DNA from: an uncultured Clostridia bacterium
GTDB taxonomy: Bacteria; Bacillota; Clostridia; Christensenellales; Aristaeellaceae
Reading direction: 5' to 3'
NCBI GenBank assembly: GCA_934632155.1
Contig: CAKTXZ010000002.1
Span: 1 to 64,000, forward strand
DNA length: 64,000 nucleotides
Shown here: positions 33,813 to 43,425 of the stretch, one piece after another
Layout of the letters: every line of letters starts with the position of its first letter
Numbering within the stretch: position 1 is the stretch's first letter
Position numbers and translations under genes: made by a program
The notes under the pieces: model-generated
Database searches by the model: none
What the model was told of the DNA's origin: nothing
The model's input: only the letters and a program-made list of their open reading frames with translations

Positions 33813-34757
33813 TCAGAACAGGCCGTCCTCGCCGCAGGCGGTCACCAGCCGGTTCGCGCCCAGCATCATCAGAACGCCGATGATGGATTTGCTCAGCCCC
33901 ACGGCGGTGGTGTAGCCGAAGTTCTTCGTTCCGCCGAAGGAGGTGCGGTAAATATACGTATCGATGGTGTCCGCCACCTCGTATACCGGCGAGGAGTACA
34001 GATTGAACACCTGATCGAAGCTCGCGCCCGTGGTCATGATGCGCCCGATCTCCAGAATCAGCATAATCAGGATGGTCGAGCGGATGCCGGGCAGCGTGAT
34101 ATGCCAGATTTTCCGCCAGCGGTTCGCCCCGTCGATTTCGGCGGCTTCGTACAGCCCCGGGTCAATCCCCGCCAGCGCGGCCATATAAATGATCGTATCC
34201 CAGCCTGCTTCCTTCCAGATGTTGGAGAACCAGATGAACGGCCGGAACCCCGTTTTGCTCAGCAGCGGAGAAATGGCGTCCAGCCCCCATACCGTGAGCA
34301 GCTGGTTGATTACGCCGTTGGAGGCGAACATGTTTTTGAGAATGCCCGCCATAACAACCCAAGAAATGAAATGCGGAAAGGTGAATACCGTCTGATACAG
34401 CTTCTTGATGCGGGCGTGCCGCAGCTCGTTGAGCGCCAGCGCCAGCACAATGGCCGTGGGGAACTGCAGCGCCAGCTTGCCCAGGCTGAAAATCACGGTG
34501 TTGCGCAGGGCGCGCAGGAATTCCCCGTCGGAGAAGAATTCACGAAAATTGTTCAGCCCCACCCATGCGCTGCCCCAGATGCCGCCCTTGTAGGAGAATC
34601 GCTCAAAGGCAAGGTACAGCCCGGCCATGGGCACGTAGCAGAACATCACGTACCAGACGATCAGCGGCAGAATCAGCAGATACAGCACGCGGCAGTTCCA
34701 TATCCGCCGCCACAGGGCGCCGGGACGCCTGCTCCGGGTCGTCGTCGCGTCTGTCAT
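33813..34757 (-). CDS. CUT1-type ABC importer 1: permease (LplB/MalF-like)
   Basis: A 314-residue membrane protein with six helices and the EAA loop YEAAEIDGANRWRKIWHITLP. The first helix region LPLIVWYVMFCYVPMAGLYLAF is typical of the LplB group. It is the first gene of importer operon 1; AAGGAGAG precedes the ATG. It is transcribed away from the kinase/regulator pair at 35,026-38,201, which probably controls it. Confidence 0.9.
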   Translation of the reverse strand: MTDATTTRSRRPGALWRRIWNCRVLYLLILPLIVWYVMFCYVPMAGLYLAFERFSYKGGIWGSAWVGLNNFREFFSDGEFLRALRNTVIFSLGKLALQFPTAIVLALALNELRHARIKKLYQTVFTFPHFISWVVMAGILKNMFASNGVINQLLTVWGLDAISPLLSKTGFRPFIWFSNIWKEAGWDTIIYMAALAGIDPGLYEAAEIDGANRWRKIWHITLPGIRSTILIMLILEIGRIMTTGASFDQVFNLYSSPVYEVADTIDTYIYRTSFGGTKNFGYTTAVGLSKSIIGVLMMLGANRLVTACGEDGLF

Positions 34758-34807
34758 ATCGCGCTCTCTCCTTGCGTCAGAAAATGATCTTTTTAGGAAG
34801 CGGCTTC

Positions 34808-34864
34808 ATTATAGCGAAAGCGGGGTTCAGGTAAAATGGGCTGATTTGACCTGTTTATGTCAAA
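34808..34864 (-). promoter_or_regulatory. Promoter of importer operon 1 with upstream inverted repeat
   Basis: On the minus strand TATAAT is the complement of 34808-34813, about 50 bases before the first permease ATG; the -35 is poor (TTTTAC). An inverted repeat TTTGAC-N8-GTCAAA spans 34845-34864, some 35-50 bases upstream of the -10. A poor -35 with an upstream site is usual for activator-dependent promoters. Confidence 0.5.
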
Positions 34865-34943
34865 GTTGTTCCGCAGGAGCGCAGGGCTGTCTTTTTTTGC
34901 TTATCGGAAAGAATTATTACATATCGCAAATCTCCGGGAGCTG

Positions 34944-34952
34944 TGTTATAAT
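34944..34952 (+). promoter_or_regulatory. Extended -10 promoter of the kinase/regulator pair 1
   Basis: TGTTATAAT at 34944-34952 matches an extended -10; TCGCAA (34924-34929) is a weak -35 at 17 bases. The kinase ATG is about 75 bases downstream. Confidence 0.6.
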
Positions 34953-35025
34953 GAAAAAAAGCGTCCCTTTTTCTTCATGACATGCCGCGCCGGGAACGAA
35001 CAGCCGTACGGAAGGGGAACTGCGC

Positions 35026-36822
35026 ATGGGTCGGCACAGTATTCGCACACAGTTTATGGGGATCGTCGTCCTGCTCTCCCTGTCCTTCGCCGTGCTCAGC
35101 CTGACCGCCTATCAAAACATATGCGGGCTGCTGGATAAAAAAAACCATAGCTACGCCATGAACAGCAGCCTTGCCTATGCCTACAGCATGAACGATCTGT
35201 TTCTGAGAGTGACCAATATCAGCGGCCTGCTGGCCACCAACGGCGACGTGCTGGCCTTCCTTTCCGAGCCGCTGAACGAAAAGACGGTGGGCCTTGTCCG
35301 CCGGCTTTCCGACGTGCTGTTCGCTTTTGTGGCCACCAACCCGGACATTCCGGACATTTCCATCGCCGGCCGGCACTCCCGCCGCTCCGTCATCTATTCT
35401 ACCGCCATGCTGGACGGGCTTTGGGAACGGATGGGCAGCCGCCGGGGCGTTCAGTGCCTGGGCATGGTGGAAACGCGGCTTCTGACGCAAAACGAAACCC
35501 CTTCGCCCTTTCTGGTGTTTGGGTGCAATGTGTTTCCCAGCGGAGCGCAGGAGCCCTCCGGCTGCCTGTTTCTTTCGGTCAACCTCTCCCATTTTGTGGC
35601 GGACAGCGCGCTGTTTCTGGATCAGAACAGCCGAACCGCCCGGCATTTCCTGGGCGTCAGCCGCGAGGCGCTGTATCCCTTCCGGGGCGATTTTGCCGCC
35701 GCGCGGCAGGTGGAAGCGGACATCAGCGCCCACGCGCATCAATTTGATTTTTCCGGCTCCGCGCCCGTAAACATTGCGACTGAGCGGTACGATTATATCT
35801 GCCTGTTTCTGCCCCAATCCGATTTTTATATCGTCAGCGCCATTGATAAGTGGGAAACCGTCGCCGATCTGGACGGAACCCGCCTGTACATGATCCTGGC
35901 GATCGTGCTGTTCACAAGCTTTCTTTTGCTGGCGTTCCTGCTGCTTCTGCGCGGCGTCGTCCGGCCCATCCGGCTGTTTCACACCCACATCCATTCCATT
36001 CGCGGCGGCGACCGCCGGGCCATGCGCGAGCCGCTGCGCCTGAAGGGCTGCCGGGAAATTCGCGAGCTGAGCGCCGAATTCAACGAGATGCTCTCCCAGA
36101 TTCTTTTTCTGGAAGACCGACTGGTCACAACCGTCGAAAACCTCTACGCTGCGGATATCGAGCGTCAGAAGGCGGAGATCGCCCACCTGCGCAGCCAGAT
36201 TAACCCGCATTTTCTGTATAACACGCTGGAATCCGTCAAGGGGCTGGCGGTGCGGCACGGCGTGCCGGAAATCGCCGATATTGCCACAGCCATTGGCAAA
36301 ATTTCCCGCTACAGCATCAAGGGGGCCGTGACCGTCACCCTCGCGGAGGAGATGGAAATCGCCGACGCCTATCTGCGCATTCAGAAAATCCGCTTTGGAA
36401 ACCGTTTCGAACCCATCGTGAACATTCCGGAAAGCTGCCGGTCGCTGGCGGTGCCCAAGATGCTTCTGCAGCCGCTGGCTGAAAACGCGGTGATTCACGG
36501 GCTGGAAAACAGGCGCGAGGGGACGCTGTACATCAGCGCGCACACGCAGGAGGAGGATCTGCTCGTTATTGTGCAGGACGACGGCGAGGGCATGCGCCCG
36601 GAACGGCTGGACGAGATCCGCCGTGCGCTGGAGGAAGAAGCGCCGGACAGCGGCCAGATCGGCCTGCGCAATATTCACCGCCGGATCCGTTTGTCCTGCG
36701 GCGAAAAATACGGTCTGACCATCGACAGCGCCCCCCGGAGCGGGACGAAGGTGACGGTGCGCCTGCCCGCAGGACGCGCGGCGCAGGCAGGGGAGGAGGC
36801 GACGGTATGTACCGGGTGCTGA
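35026..36822 (+). CDS. YesM-type sensor histidine kinase 1
   Basis: A 598-residue membrane kinase. The first helix (about 10-28) and second helix (about 288-312) frame an extracellular sensor domain of about 260 residues. A HAMP-like linker follows, then the His_kinase motif INPHFLYNTLE with phospho-acceptor His395, and a HATPase domain with LLQPLAENAVIHG and DDGEGM. ATG at 35026 has GGAAGGGG upstream. It overlaps the response-regulator gene by 16 bases. Such pairs usually sense extracellular oligosaccharides, often through a binding protein, and switch on neighbouring importers. Confidence 0.93.
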   Translation: MGRHSIRTQFMGIVVLLSLSFAVLSLTAYQNICGLLDKKNHSYAMNSSLAYAYSMNDLFLRVTNISGLLATNGDVLAFLSEPLNEKTVGLVRRLSDVLFAFVATNPDIPDISIAGRHSRRSVIYSTAMLDGLWERMGSRRGVQCLGMVETRLLTQNETPSPFLVFGCNVFPSGAQEPSGCLFLSVNLSHFVADSALFLDQNSRTARHFLGVSREALYPFRGDFAAARQVEADISAHAHQFDFSGSAPVNIATERYDYICLFLPQSDFYIVSAIDKWETVADLDGTRLYMILAIVLFTSFLLLAFLLLLRGVVRPIRLFHTHIHSIRGGDRRAMREPLRLKGCREIRELSAEFNEMLSQILFLEDRLVTTVENLYAADIERQKAEIAHLRSQINPHFLYNTLESVKGLAVRHGVPEIADIATAIGKISRYSIKGAVTVTLAEEMEIADAYLRIQKIRFGNRFEPIVNIPESCRSLAVPKMLLQPLAENAVIHGLENRREGTLYISAHTQEEDLLVIVQDDGEGMRPERLDEIRRALEEEAPDSGQIGLRNIHRRIRLSCGEKYGLTIDSAPRSGTKVTVRLPAGRAAQAGEEATVCTGC

Positions 36823-38201
36823 TCGTGGACGATGAGGAGAACGTGATCGCCTCGCTAAAGGAAAGCATCCCCTGGGCGTCCATGAACCTTGAGGTGGCGG
36901 GAGAGGCGGACAGCCTGGCCAAGGCGCTGGAGCTGGCGCGAAGGCGCCCCTTTCATATCGTGGTGTCGGATATCAAAATGCCGGGCGGAAGCGGGCTGGA
37001 GCTTTTTCGCGAGCTGATCGCGTTCTCGCCGGACACGCAGGGTATTCTCGTCAGCGGACACGCCGACTTCGCTTACGCCCAGAAGGCGTTCCAGTGCGGC
37101 GTGATCGGCTACTGCCTCAAGCCGGTGGACGCAGCCGACCTGTGCGCTTACCTGAAAAAGGCCGTTCTGCGTCTGGAGCAGAACGGCGCGCCGAGCCGGG
37201 AGGCGCAGCTTTCCGCCGCCATCGCCGAGGAGGAGCCGGGCGCGCTGGCGGCCGCGCTGGAGCGCTTTGGGATGCGTGCGGAGCGCTTCTATCTCGCCGT
37301 CGCCGACGGCGGGGAGCGCCCGGGGCAGATTTTTCCCGGTAAAGCCTGCGTCCGGGTTCAGAAGGGCCTCCTATGCATCTTTCTTGAGCGTCCCCTCACG
37401 CAGGCGCAGGCGGAGGCCGCCGTGGCCCAGCATCAGCTGAACGGGCTTGGGTATCTGACGGCTCCCAGCCGTCCGGACACGCTGGCGCAGGATCTGCGGA
37501 CGGCGGTATCCATGGCGATGCACCGTTTCATGACAGGCCGTCGTCAGGCGGTCTGCCGCTGCGGGACGGAAGATCGAAACGTCCTCGCGGGCCTTCAGGA
37601 CGCGATGGCCTGCCAGGACGACGTTCGGCTGATCCAGCTTCTTCGAGGCATGCGGCGCAGCCTGCCGGACATCAGCGTCGGCTGCGCCTTCCGCATGAGC
37701 AACATGCTCCATAATTACCGACTCGACGCTTCCTTTGAGGAGGAGGAAAACGGCTATGCCTACGATTTGAGCCATCTTCTGTCCATGTACGCGAACGTTC
37801 AGGAGATGCTGACGGATCTGATCCGGCTGGTGGAGGAGCCCGGTCTTCCGGCGGAAACCGGGTTTGAAAGCGGGAACGTCCACTTTCTTCAGATCGTCCG
37901 GTATATCCACCGGCATTACGCCGACGATCTGTCGCTGAACACGCTGGCGGAGGTGCTTCACATGACCCCCGGCTACGTCAGCCGTCTGTTCAGCCGCGAG
38001 TCCGGAACCACCTATCGGAAATATCTCACGGAGCTGCGGGTGGAAAAGGCAAAGGAACTGCTCGCCACCACGGGGCTTTCCATCGCCGAGGTGTGCGACC
38101 GGGTGGGCTTTAACGATTATTTTCATTTTCTGAAAACGTTCAAGCGGCTGACGGGCACAAGTCCGGGGAAATATGCCGGCGGCGCTTCCGAGGGCTTCTA
38201 A
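36807..38201 (+). CDS. AraC-type response regulator 1 (YesN-like)
   Basis: A 464-residue regulator. The receiver domain has the acidic pair VDDEE (8-12), phospho-acceptor Asp55 in SDIKMPGG and the lysine in YCLKPVDA. A middle region of about 230 residues precedes a C-terminal AraC double helix-turn-helix (LSLNTLAEVLHMTPGYVSRLF and LSIAEVCDRVGFNDYFHFLK). The partner is the upstream kinase. Likely targets are the divergent importer operon and perhaps the convergent fucosidase. GGGGAGGAGG precedes the ATG. Confidence 0.92.
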   Translation: MYRVLIVDDEENVIASLKESIPWASMNLEVAGEADSLAKALELARRRPFHIVVSDIKMPGGSGLELFRELIAFSPDTQGILVSGHADFAYAQKAFQCGVIGYCLKPVDAADLCAYLKKAVLRLEQNGAPSREAQLSAAIAEEEPGALAAALERFGMRAERFYLAVADGGERPGQIFPGKACVRVQKGLLCIFLERPLTQAQAEAAVAQHQLNGLGYLTAPSRPDTLAQDLRTAVSMAMHRFMTGRRQAVCRCGTEDRNVLAGLQDAMACQDDVRLIQLLRGMRRSLPDISVGCAFRMSNMLHNYRLDASFEEEENGYAYDLSHLLSMYANVQEMLTDLIRLVEEPGLPAETGFESGNVHFLQIVRYIHRHYADDLSLNTLAEVLHMTPGYVSRLFSRESGTTYRKYLTELRVEKAKELLATTGLSIAEVCDRVGFNDYFHFLKTFKRLTGTSPGKYAGGASEGF

Positions 38202-38296
38202 AGCTGCTCCGCGCGATCACGCGCCTGTAGCCGGGGCGCGCGCAGCGTGCCGGCGCGGGGCCGTCCTTCCGGATCATCGCCCGCGTCGCCGCCGCC

Positions 38297-39697
38297 TCAC
38301 AAAAGGAGCAGCCGGCGCAGGGCGGGTTCCCTTCGGGCCTGAAGAATGCGAACCGTCAGCTTCTCCCGAACGTCCGTATGAACAGAGCAGATTCGTTTAT
38401 GGCCGACCACGGTAAAGCCTGAAATCCTCCTGCCGTCGACGAGGATTTCTCCTTCTTCAATCCGCTGCCCTACGGTCAGCGCTTCCTCCAGAACGACATA
38501 GCGAATCAGCGCGCCCTGCGAAAAGGACAGGGTAAGCTCCGCGCTGCTTTTTCCCGCGCCCGCCTGCCAATAGGTCGCTTTTTCGGCGGTCAGAAGGTTT
38601 TCAGCCGGATGCTCCGGGTGCTGGCTGTCCGCATGAAGGGCGCAGGGAGGGATGGGCGCTCCGTGAAAGTCGGCCCGCAGCCTTTGCCCCAACCGCCCGA
38701 GCGTCTGGACGTCCGGCTCCGGCAAAAGCCCGCGGGGATCCGGGGGCAGGTTCAGCAGAAAGGCCGCGTTAGCGCCCACGGAGTTCAGATAGATATGGAA
38801 CAGCTCCTCGTGGCTGCGCACCTGCGTGTCCTCTTTGGAATGATAGAACCATCCGGGCCGAATGGAGGTGTTGACCTCCGCCGGATACCACACCAGCTCC
38901 GAAGCGCTTGCAATGGCGTCCCGGCTGCCCAGATCCTCCTCATGGCTGCTGATGCGCCGGGCGAAGGCGGGATCGTCCTCCCGCTGCGACAGGGACGCAA
39001 TGCGCTCGGTGTCCCGCAGCTCCGCCGGCACCACGCTCCATTCGCTCCGGCGGCAATGGCCCGCCTCGTTTCCGCACCAGCGAACGTCCGGGCCGCATAC
39101 GCTGATAACCGCACCGGGCTGATATCGCCGGATGACCTGATAATACCGTTCCCAGTCATAGCGCTGCTTTCGTCCGTTTTTTCCCTCGCCGCACGCGCCG
39201 TCGAACCAGAAGCAGAAAATCTCCCCGTAGCCCGTGGCAAGCTCCGTCAGCTGATGAACAAAAAAGTCGTCGTAAGGCTTCCCTGTTCCATAGGACGGCT
39301 CGTGCCTGTCCCAGGGAGAAAGATACACCCCGAATCGCAGGCCGGCCTCCCGGCAGGCTTGGGCCGCCTCCCGCACCACATCGCCGCGGCCCTGCCGCCA
39401 AGGGGAGGCCTTCACGCTGTGGTCGGTATACCGGCTGGGCCACAGGCAAAAGCCGTCGTGATGCTTGCATGTCAAAATGAGCCCCTTCATGCCCGCGCTT
39501 TTCACGGCCTCCGTCCACTGGCGGGCGTCCAGCCCCTCCGGATTAAACCATGACGGGTCTTCGCTGCCGTCGCCCCACTCCCGGTCTGTGAAGGTGTTCA
39601 TGCCAAAGTGAATAAAGGCGTAAAATTCCAGTTCCTGCCATGCCAGCTGGCGGGGACTGGGCGTAATTTCAGCGGCGTATTCGATCAAGGACGGCAT
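38297..39697 (-). CDS. GH29 alpha-L-fucosidase
   Basis: A 466-residue enzyme without a signal peptide, so probably cytoplasmic. GH29 blocks: YAFIHFGMNTFTDREWGDG (26-44), the KHHDGFCLWPSRYTDHSV motif from 78 and FCFWFDGACG with the nucleophile Asp166. The last 130 residues resemble a carbohydrate-binding/discoidin-like domain (ATYWQAGAGKSSAELTLSFS). It releases alpha-linked L-fucose from glycans. It reads in the same direction as kinase/regulator pair 2, 150 bases after it. AAGGGGGAG precedes the ATG. Confidence 0.92.
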   Translation of the reverse strand: MPSLIEYAAEITPSPRQLAWQELEFYAFIHFGMNTFTDREWGDGSEDPSWFNPEGLDARQWTEAVKSAGMKGLILTCKHHDGFCLWPSRYTDHSVKASPWRQGRGDVVREAAQACREAGLRFGVYLSPWDRHEPSYGTGKPYDDFFVHQLTELATGYGEIFCFWFDGACGEGKNGRKQRYDWERYYQVIRRYQPGAVISVCGPDVRWCGNEAGHCRRSEWSVVPAELRDTERIASLSQREDDPAFARRISSHEEDLGSRDAIASASELVWYPAEVNTSIRPGWFYHSKEDTQVRSHEELFHIYLNSVGANAAFLLNLPPDPRGLLPEPDVQTLGRLGQRLRADFHGAPIPPCALHADSQHPEHPAENLLTAEKATYWQAGAGKSSAELTLSFSQGALIRYVVLEEALTVGQRIEEGEILVDGRRISGFTVVGHKRICSVHTDVREKLTVRILQARREPALRRLLLL

Positions 39698-39847
39698 TGG
39701 CTTCTCCCCCTTTTTGCATTCTGCGAATGGATAATAGCCCAGAACCCGGCTTCCTGTCCATACAGGAGGTTGACGGATTCCTGCATTATTTTGACCCGCG
39801 TCGGCGCCCCCGGTTCTGCGGCGGCCCTCCGGAAGGGCGGCGCCGGC

Positions 39848-41446
39848 TCAGGAAAGGCGCTCGGGCTGCTCCCGCAGCTGTTTTTGCAGCCATTCCCGCG
39901 GCGGGAGGCCGTAGTAGTCCTTAAACCTTCGGGTAAAATAGAACGGCTCGTCCATGCCGATCTGCTCCGCCACTTCCTTAATCATGATGCCCGGACGGTT
40001 CGTCAGCAGATTCGCCGCCTTTTCCATGCGAAGCCGGTTGATATATTGGAATATGCTGCCGCCGACCTCCTTTTTGAACAGACGGCACAGGTAGCTGCGG
40101 TTCAGCCTGGCGGCGTCCGCAATGGAATCCAGCGTGAGGTTTTCGGTAAAATGCGCGCCGACGTATCGCAAAACCAGCTGAATTTCAGAACGATAGCATT
40201 CAAACTCCCGTTCGTGCTCCGTGTACAGGATATCCATCCCCTGCAGCACCTGCTCGCAGAGAACGTCGAAGTTTCCGGCGGAGGCGATCGCTTCCCTGCG
40301 TGTCTGAATAGCCGACTGGGCGGCCGTAATGCCTGCCGAATATTCCAGAAAATCCAGCAAGCGAACGGCTTGCAGCCGGGCCTGTTCGGGCAGAAGCGGC
40401 TGGTCTTTCCAGCTGTTCAGCAGCTCCTTCACGCGCCGCGCGGCCTTCTCGGGCATGCGGCCGCGCAGCGCCTCCAGCGCCTCCTTCAGCGCATGGGATA
40501 CGGCTTCCTGATCCGGCTGTTCGACAAAGGCGGAGCCTTCCGCGGAAAACGCCAGCCGCTCCGGATGGTAAAAATGCCCCTCCATGGCCTGAAGCGACCG
40601 TTGATACGCGGCCTTTGCCGCTTCCACGCCCCGAACGGAAAAGGCGTAGCCCAGCAGCGCCCCGGCGGAAAAAAAGGTGCTCAGCTGCCGGCCCGCAATG
40701 CCGACGGCGTCCGTAAAGCCTGCGGTCTCCACGCCGCTCATGGGCAAAAAGCAGAGCATGCAATGATTGCGAACCACCAGAGAAAAGGGCGTTTCAGGCA
40801 GGGAAAAGGCCTGCATAAGCAGCCGGACGATATTGGGCGCGATTCTCTTGAGCTTTTCCTTCCCCATAACGCCCTGCGGAAAGCTGATTGTCAGCAGGCA
40901 TATTTCCTTTTCCAGCTCGGGCGGAAGCAGCCCCTGCGCCCGCAGCTCCTGCAGGCCGTCGTTTTCATCCCGGAAATAGTCCCGGAGAACGTTTTCCGCC
41001 ACCCGCTGCTTCTGATGGCGCAGCAGGGTTTCCTGCCGCCGGTTCTCCTCCTGTGCCCGGCGGCCGCTTTCTATCCGCTCGGCCATTTTATCCAGCTGCC
41101 TTTCCAGCGCCGGGCCTGAGATGTTCACCTTCAGCAAATAGTCGACAGCGCCTTCCAGCAACGCCTGACGAACCAGATCAAAATCCGAATAGTTGCTCAG
41201 AATCAGCACCGGCTGCTCCATCCTGTCCGCCTTCATCTGGCGGATCAGCTCGATGCCGTCCTTCACGGGCATCTTCAAATCGGTTACCACCATATCCGCC
41301 TCGCCGGAGCGCAGAATCTCCAGCGCCTCTTCGCCGTTGGAGGCGGTCGCATAAAGGGTGTAGGGCGTGCTGTCCCAATCCAGCGCCTGCCGGAGCCCCA
41401 GCTTGATTGTGGGCTCGTCATCCAACAGCAGCACACGATAGCTCAC
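39848..41446 (-). CDS. AraC-type response regulator 2 (YesN-like)
   Basis: A 532-residue regulator. The receiver has LLLDDE (6-11) and Asp56 in TDLKMPVKDG, with the lysine in YLLKVNIS; the usual LKP proline is replaced. A long middle region precedes the C-terminal AraC domain (LTLDSIADAARLNRSYLCRLF and IMIKEVAEQIGMDEPFYFTR). GTG at 41446 is the start: GGAGG sits eight bases before it and it overlaps the kinase stop as GTGA. Likely targets are the divergent importer operon 2 and the fucosidase. Confidence 0.92.
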   Translation of the reverse strand: MSYRVLLLDDEPTIKLGLRQALDWDSTPYTLYATASNGEEALEILRSGEADMVVTDLKMPVKDGIELIRQMKADRMEQPVLILSNYSDFDLVRQALLEGAVDYLLKVNISGPALERQLDKMAERIESGRRAQEENRRQETLLRHQKQRVAENVLRDYFRDENDGLQELRAQGLLPPELEKEICLLTISFPQGVMGKEKLKRIAPNIVRLLMQAFSLPETPFSLVVRNHCMLCFLPMSGVETAGFTDAVGIAGRQLSTFFSAGALLGYAFSVRGVEAAKAAYQRSLQAMEGHFYHPERLAFSAEGSAFVEQPDQEAVSHALKEALEALRGRMPEKAARRVKELLNSWKDQPLLPEQARLQAVRLLDFLEYSAGITAAQSAIQTRREAIASAGNFDVLCEQVLQGMDILYTEHEREFECYRSEIQLVLRYVGAHFTENLTLDSIADAARLNRSYLCRLFKKEVGGSIFQYINRLRMEKAANLLTNRPGIMIKEVAEQIGMDEPFYFTRRFKDYYGLPPREWLQKQLREQPERLS

Positions 41447-43233
41447 GGCTTCTCCTCCTTCCATTCCCGTCTGGGCAAGACGAGGGTGCAGCAGGTTCCC
41501 CGGCCGGGCGCGCTGTCAATGCTGAGGCCATAGGCCCCGCCGTAATGGAGACGAACGCGCTGATCCACATTATTCAGCCCGATGCCGGAAAAGCGCTCCC
41601 CGCCGCCGGCCATGGCCGCCGGGGCGGCAAACCCGCAGCCCGTATCCTGAATGGACAGCCGCAGATCATCGCCGCAGCACCGGGCGCTGACGGTAATCAG
41701 GATGGGCTTTTTCATGCCGCGCGTACCGTGAATGACGGCGTTTTCAGCCAGCGGCTGCAGAATGAAGTGCAGCGCTTCGCAGTTCAGCGCCTCTTGCTCC
41801 AGATCGTAGACCACGTCGAACATCCCGGCGTAGCGGATGCTTTGGATGACAAAATAGTTGGTCAGGTTTTCGACCTCCTCGCAGACCGGGATCACCTCCT
41901 GATTCCTGACCAGTGTGTTCTGCAGGAGCGCGGCTAAAGCGGAAAGCCCCTTTTCCAGCGCGGGCACTTCGTTCATCCGCGCGACGAACTGCAGGGAGTT
42001 CAGCGTGTTGAACAGGAAGTGCGGGTTGATCTGATATTGCAGCATCTCCAGCTCCAGCTTGCGCTGCGCCAGCTGATCCTGCTGCCGCCGCAGGCTGAAC
42101 AGGCGGTTTTCCTCCATCATATGATTCAGGCTTCCGGCCAGATAGCCCAGCTCGTCCGGGCTGTCGTCCGCCACCCTATGCTCCATATCGCTGCCCCGCG
42201 TCAGATTGCACACGGATACCATGCTGTTGATCGGCTGCATGATGCTTCCATATACCATCAGGGTAGCCAGCAGACAAAAGGCGATGAGCACGCAGGAGAT
42301 GGCGACCAGCGTAAGATTGATGCGCATGGTGCCCTGCGTGACGTTGGAATAGGGGATCGTGGCCACCAGATAGCTGTCCAGGCTGCCGTTATAGTAGGAG
42401 ATGACCAGATAATTCACCCCGCTGATTTTCGTCAGAAAGGCGGGCTGGCGATTGTCCTTCCCCTGACGGATAACGGCCATCAGACCGTCCTGCAGCGTTT
42501 CCCCGCTTCCCAGAAGCTCGCGGTTCTGGGAGGAAAGAAGGCGGCCCTCCCCGTCCGCCAGCACCACGTTGGAGCCCTCCCCAAAGGAGACGTTGGTGAA
42601 CAGGGTGTTGCTCAGCAGCTTTTCATCCAGATAGATGGTCAGATAGCCCACGTGCTCGCCGTTAAAGTTGACGCTGTAAATTTTCCGCCCAATCACCAGC
42701 TTGTCGCTGGAGCGGTAAGTGCGGATATATTGGACGGAGTCCCGCGGGGAAGCCAAGTCGATGGCCCGGATCATTTGCTCATACCGCTCCGGCGGGATAT
42801 CGTCGTAGCCCAAATCGTATACGATGTTATGATTGCGGTCGATGACCCGCAGGTTCTTCAGATAGATGGACTGAAAGGGGATGGTGTGCAGCAGCTGCGC
42901 GATCTCCTGCACGTTCTCCCGGCTGATGCGATAGGTATCGCCGGGCGGCGCGGCCAGCATATTCTGAACCGTGGCGGACACGGAAATGATATTCAGATAT
43001 TCCTGAAACTTACCGATCTCCGACAGCAGGTTCTGGTTCAGCAGAAACATGGCCTGCCGGGTGGAATCGGACAGGGTTGTGTAAATGGAATCGGTATAAA
43101 CCTGATAAGCGTACAGGCCCACGCAAAGAACGGGCACGAGCGACACCAGCAGAAACACGCACAAAAGCCGGTGCCGGATCCGGGTGCGGCGGAGCCATGA
43201 AAGCACCTTCTGATAGACCGTGCCGCGCTTCAT
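41443..43233 (-). CDS. YesM-type sensor histidine kinase 2
   Basis: A 596-residue membrane kinase: helix about 22-44, an extracellular dCache-like sensor region of about 240 residues, helix about 296-320, then a HAMP domain. The motif INPHFLFNTLNSL holds phospho-acceptor His405, and the ATPase domain has LQPLAENAVIHG and DTGCGF. AAGGAGGGG precedes the ATG. It is the first gene of the regulator operon and is divergent from importer operon 2, its probable target. Confidence 0.93.
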   Translation of the reverse strand: MKRGTVYQKVLSWLRRTRIRHRLLCVFLLVSLVPVLCVGLYAYQVYTDSIYTTLSDSTRQAMFLLNQNLLSEIGKFQEYLNIISVSATVQNMLAAPPGDTYRISRENVQEIAQLLHTIPFQSIYLKNLRVIDRNHNIVYDLGYDDIPPERYEQMIRAIDLASPRDSVQYIRTYRSSDKLVIGRKIYSVNFNGEHVGYLTIYLDEKLLSNTLFTNVSFGEGSNVVLADGEGRLLSSQNRELLGSGETLQDGLMAVIRQGKDNRQPAFLTKISGVNYLVISYYNGSLDSYLVATIPYSNVTQGTMRINLTLVAISCVLIAFCLLATLMVYGSIMQPINSMVSVCNLTRGSDMEHRVADDSPDELGYLAGSLNHMMEENRLFSLRRQQDQLAQRKLELEMLQYQINPHFLFNTLNSLQFVARMNEVPALEKGLSALAALLQNTLVRNQEVIPVCEEVENLTNYFVIQSIRYAGMFDVVYDLEQEALNCEALHFILQPLAENAVIHGTRGMKKPILITVSARCCGDDLRLSIQDTGCGFAAPAAMAGGGERFSGIGLNNVDQRVRLHYGGAYGLSIDSAPGRGTCCTLVLPRREWKEEKP

Positions 43234-43270
43234 CCCGCCCCCTCCTTGTTATCGCCGTTTTTTCCCTTTC

Positions 43271-43299
43271 ATTATAGGAGTTCTCCGGAAAAAAGTCAA
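43271..43299 (-). promoter_or_regulatory. Promoter of kinase/regulator pair 2
   Basis: On the minus strand TTGACT (complement of 43294-43299), 17 bases, TATAAT (43271-43276), 37 bases before the kinase ATG. Confidence 0.75.
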
Positions 43300-43334
43300 T
43301 AAAGTATAGGTATCGGCCAAAAGAATGTATTTTC

Positions 43335-43363
43335 TTTGTGCGAAGCTGGCGATATATTATAAA
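43335..43363 (+). promoter_or_regulatory. Candidate promoter of importer operon 2
   Basis: TTTGTG (43335-43340), 17 bases, TATAAA (43358-43363). The weak -35 would suit activation by response regulator 2. The binding-protein ATG is 62 bases downstream. Confidence 0.55.
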
Positions 43364-43425
43364 TACGACGAGGATGCAACCCCCTCTCCGCTTCAAGACC
43401 GAAAATAAAAAAGGAGGCAAGCAAA

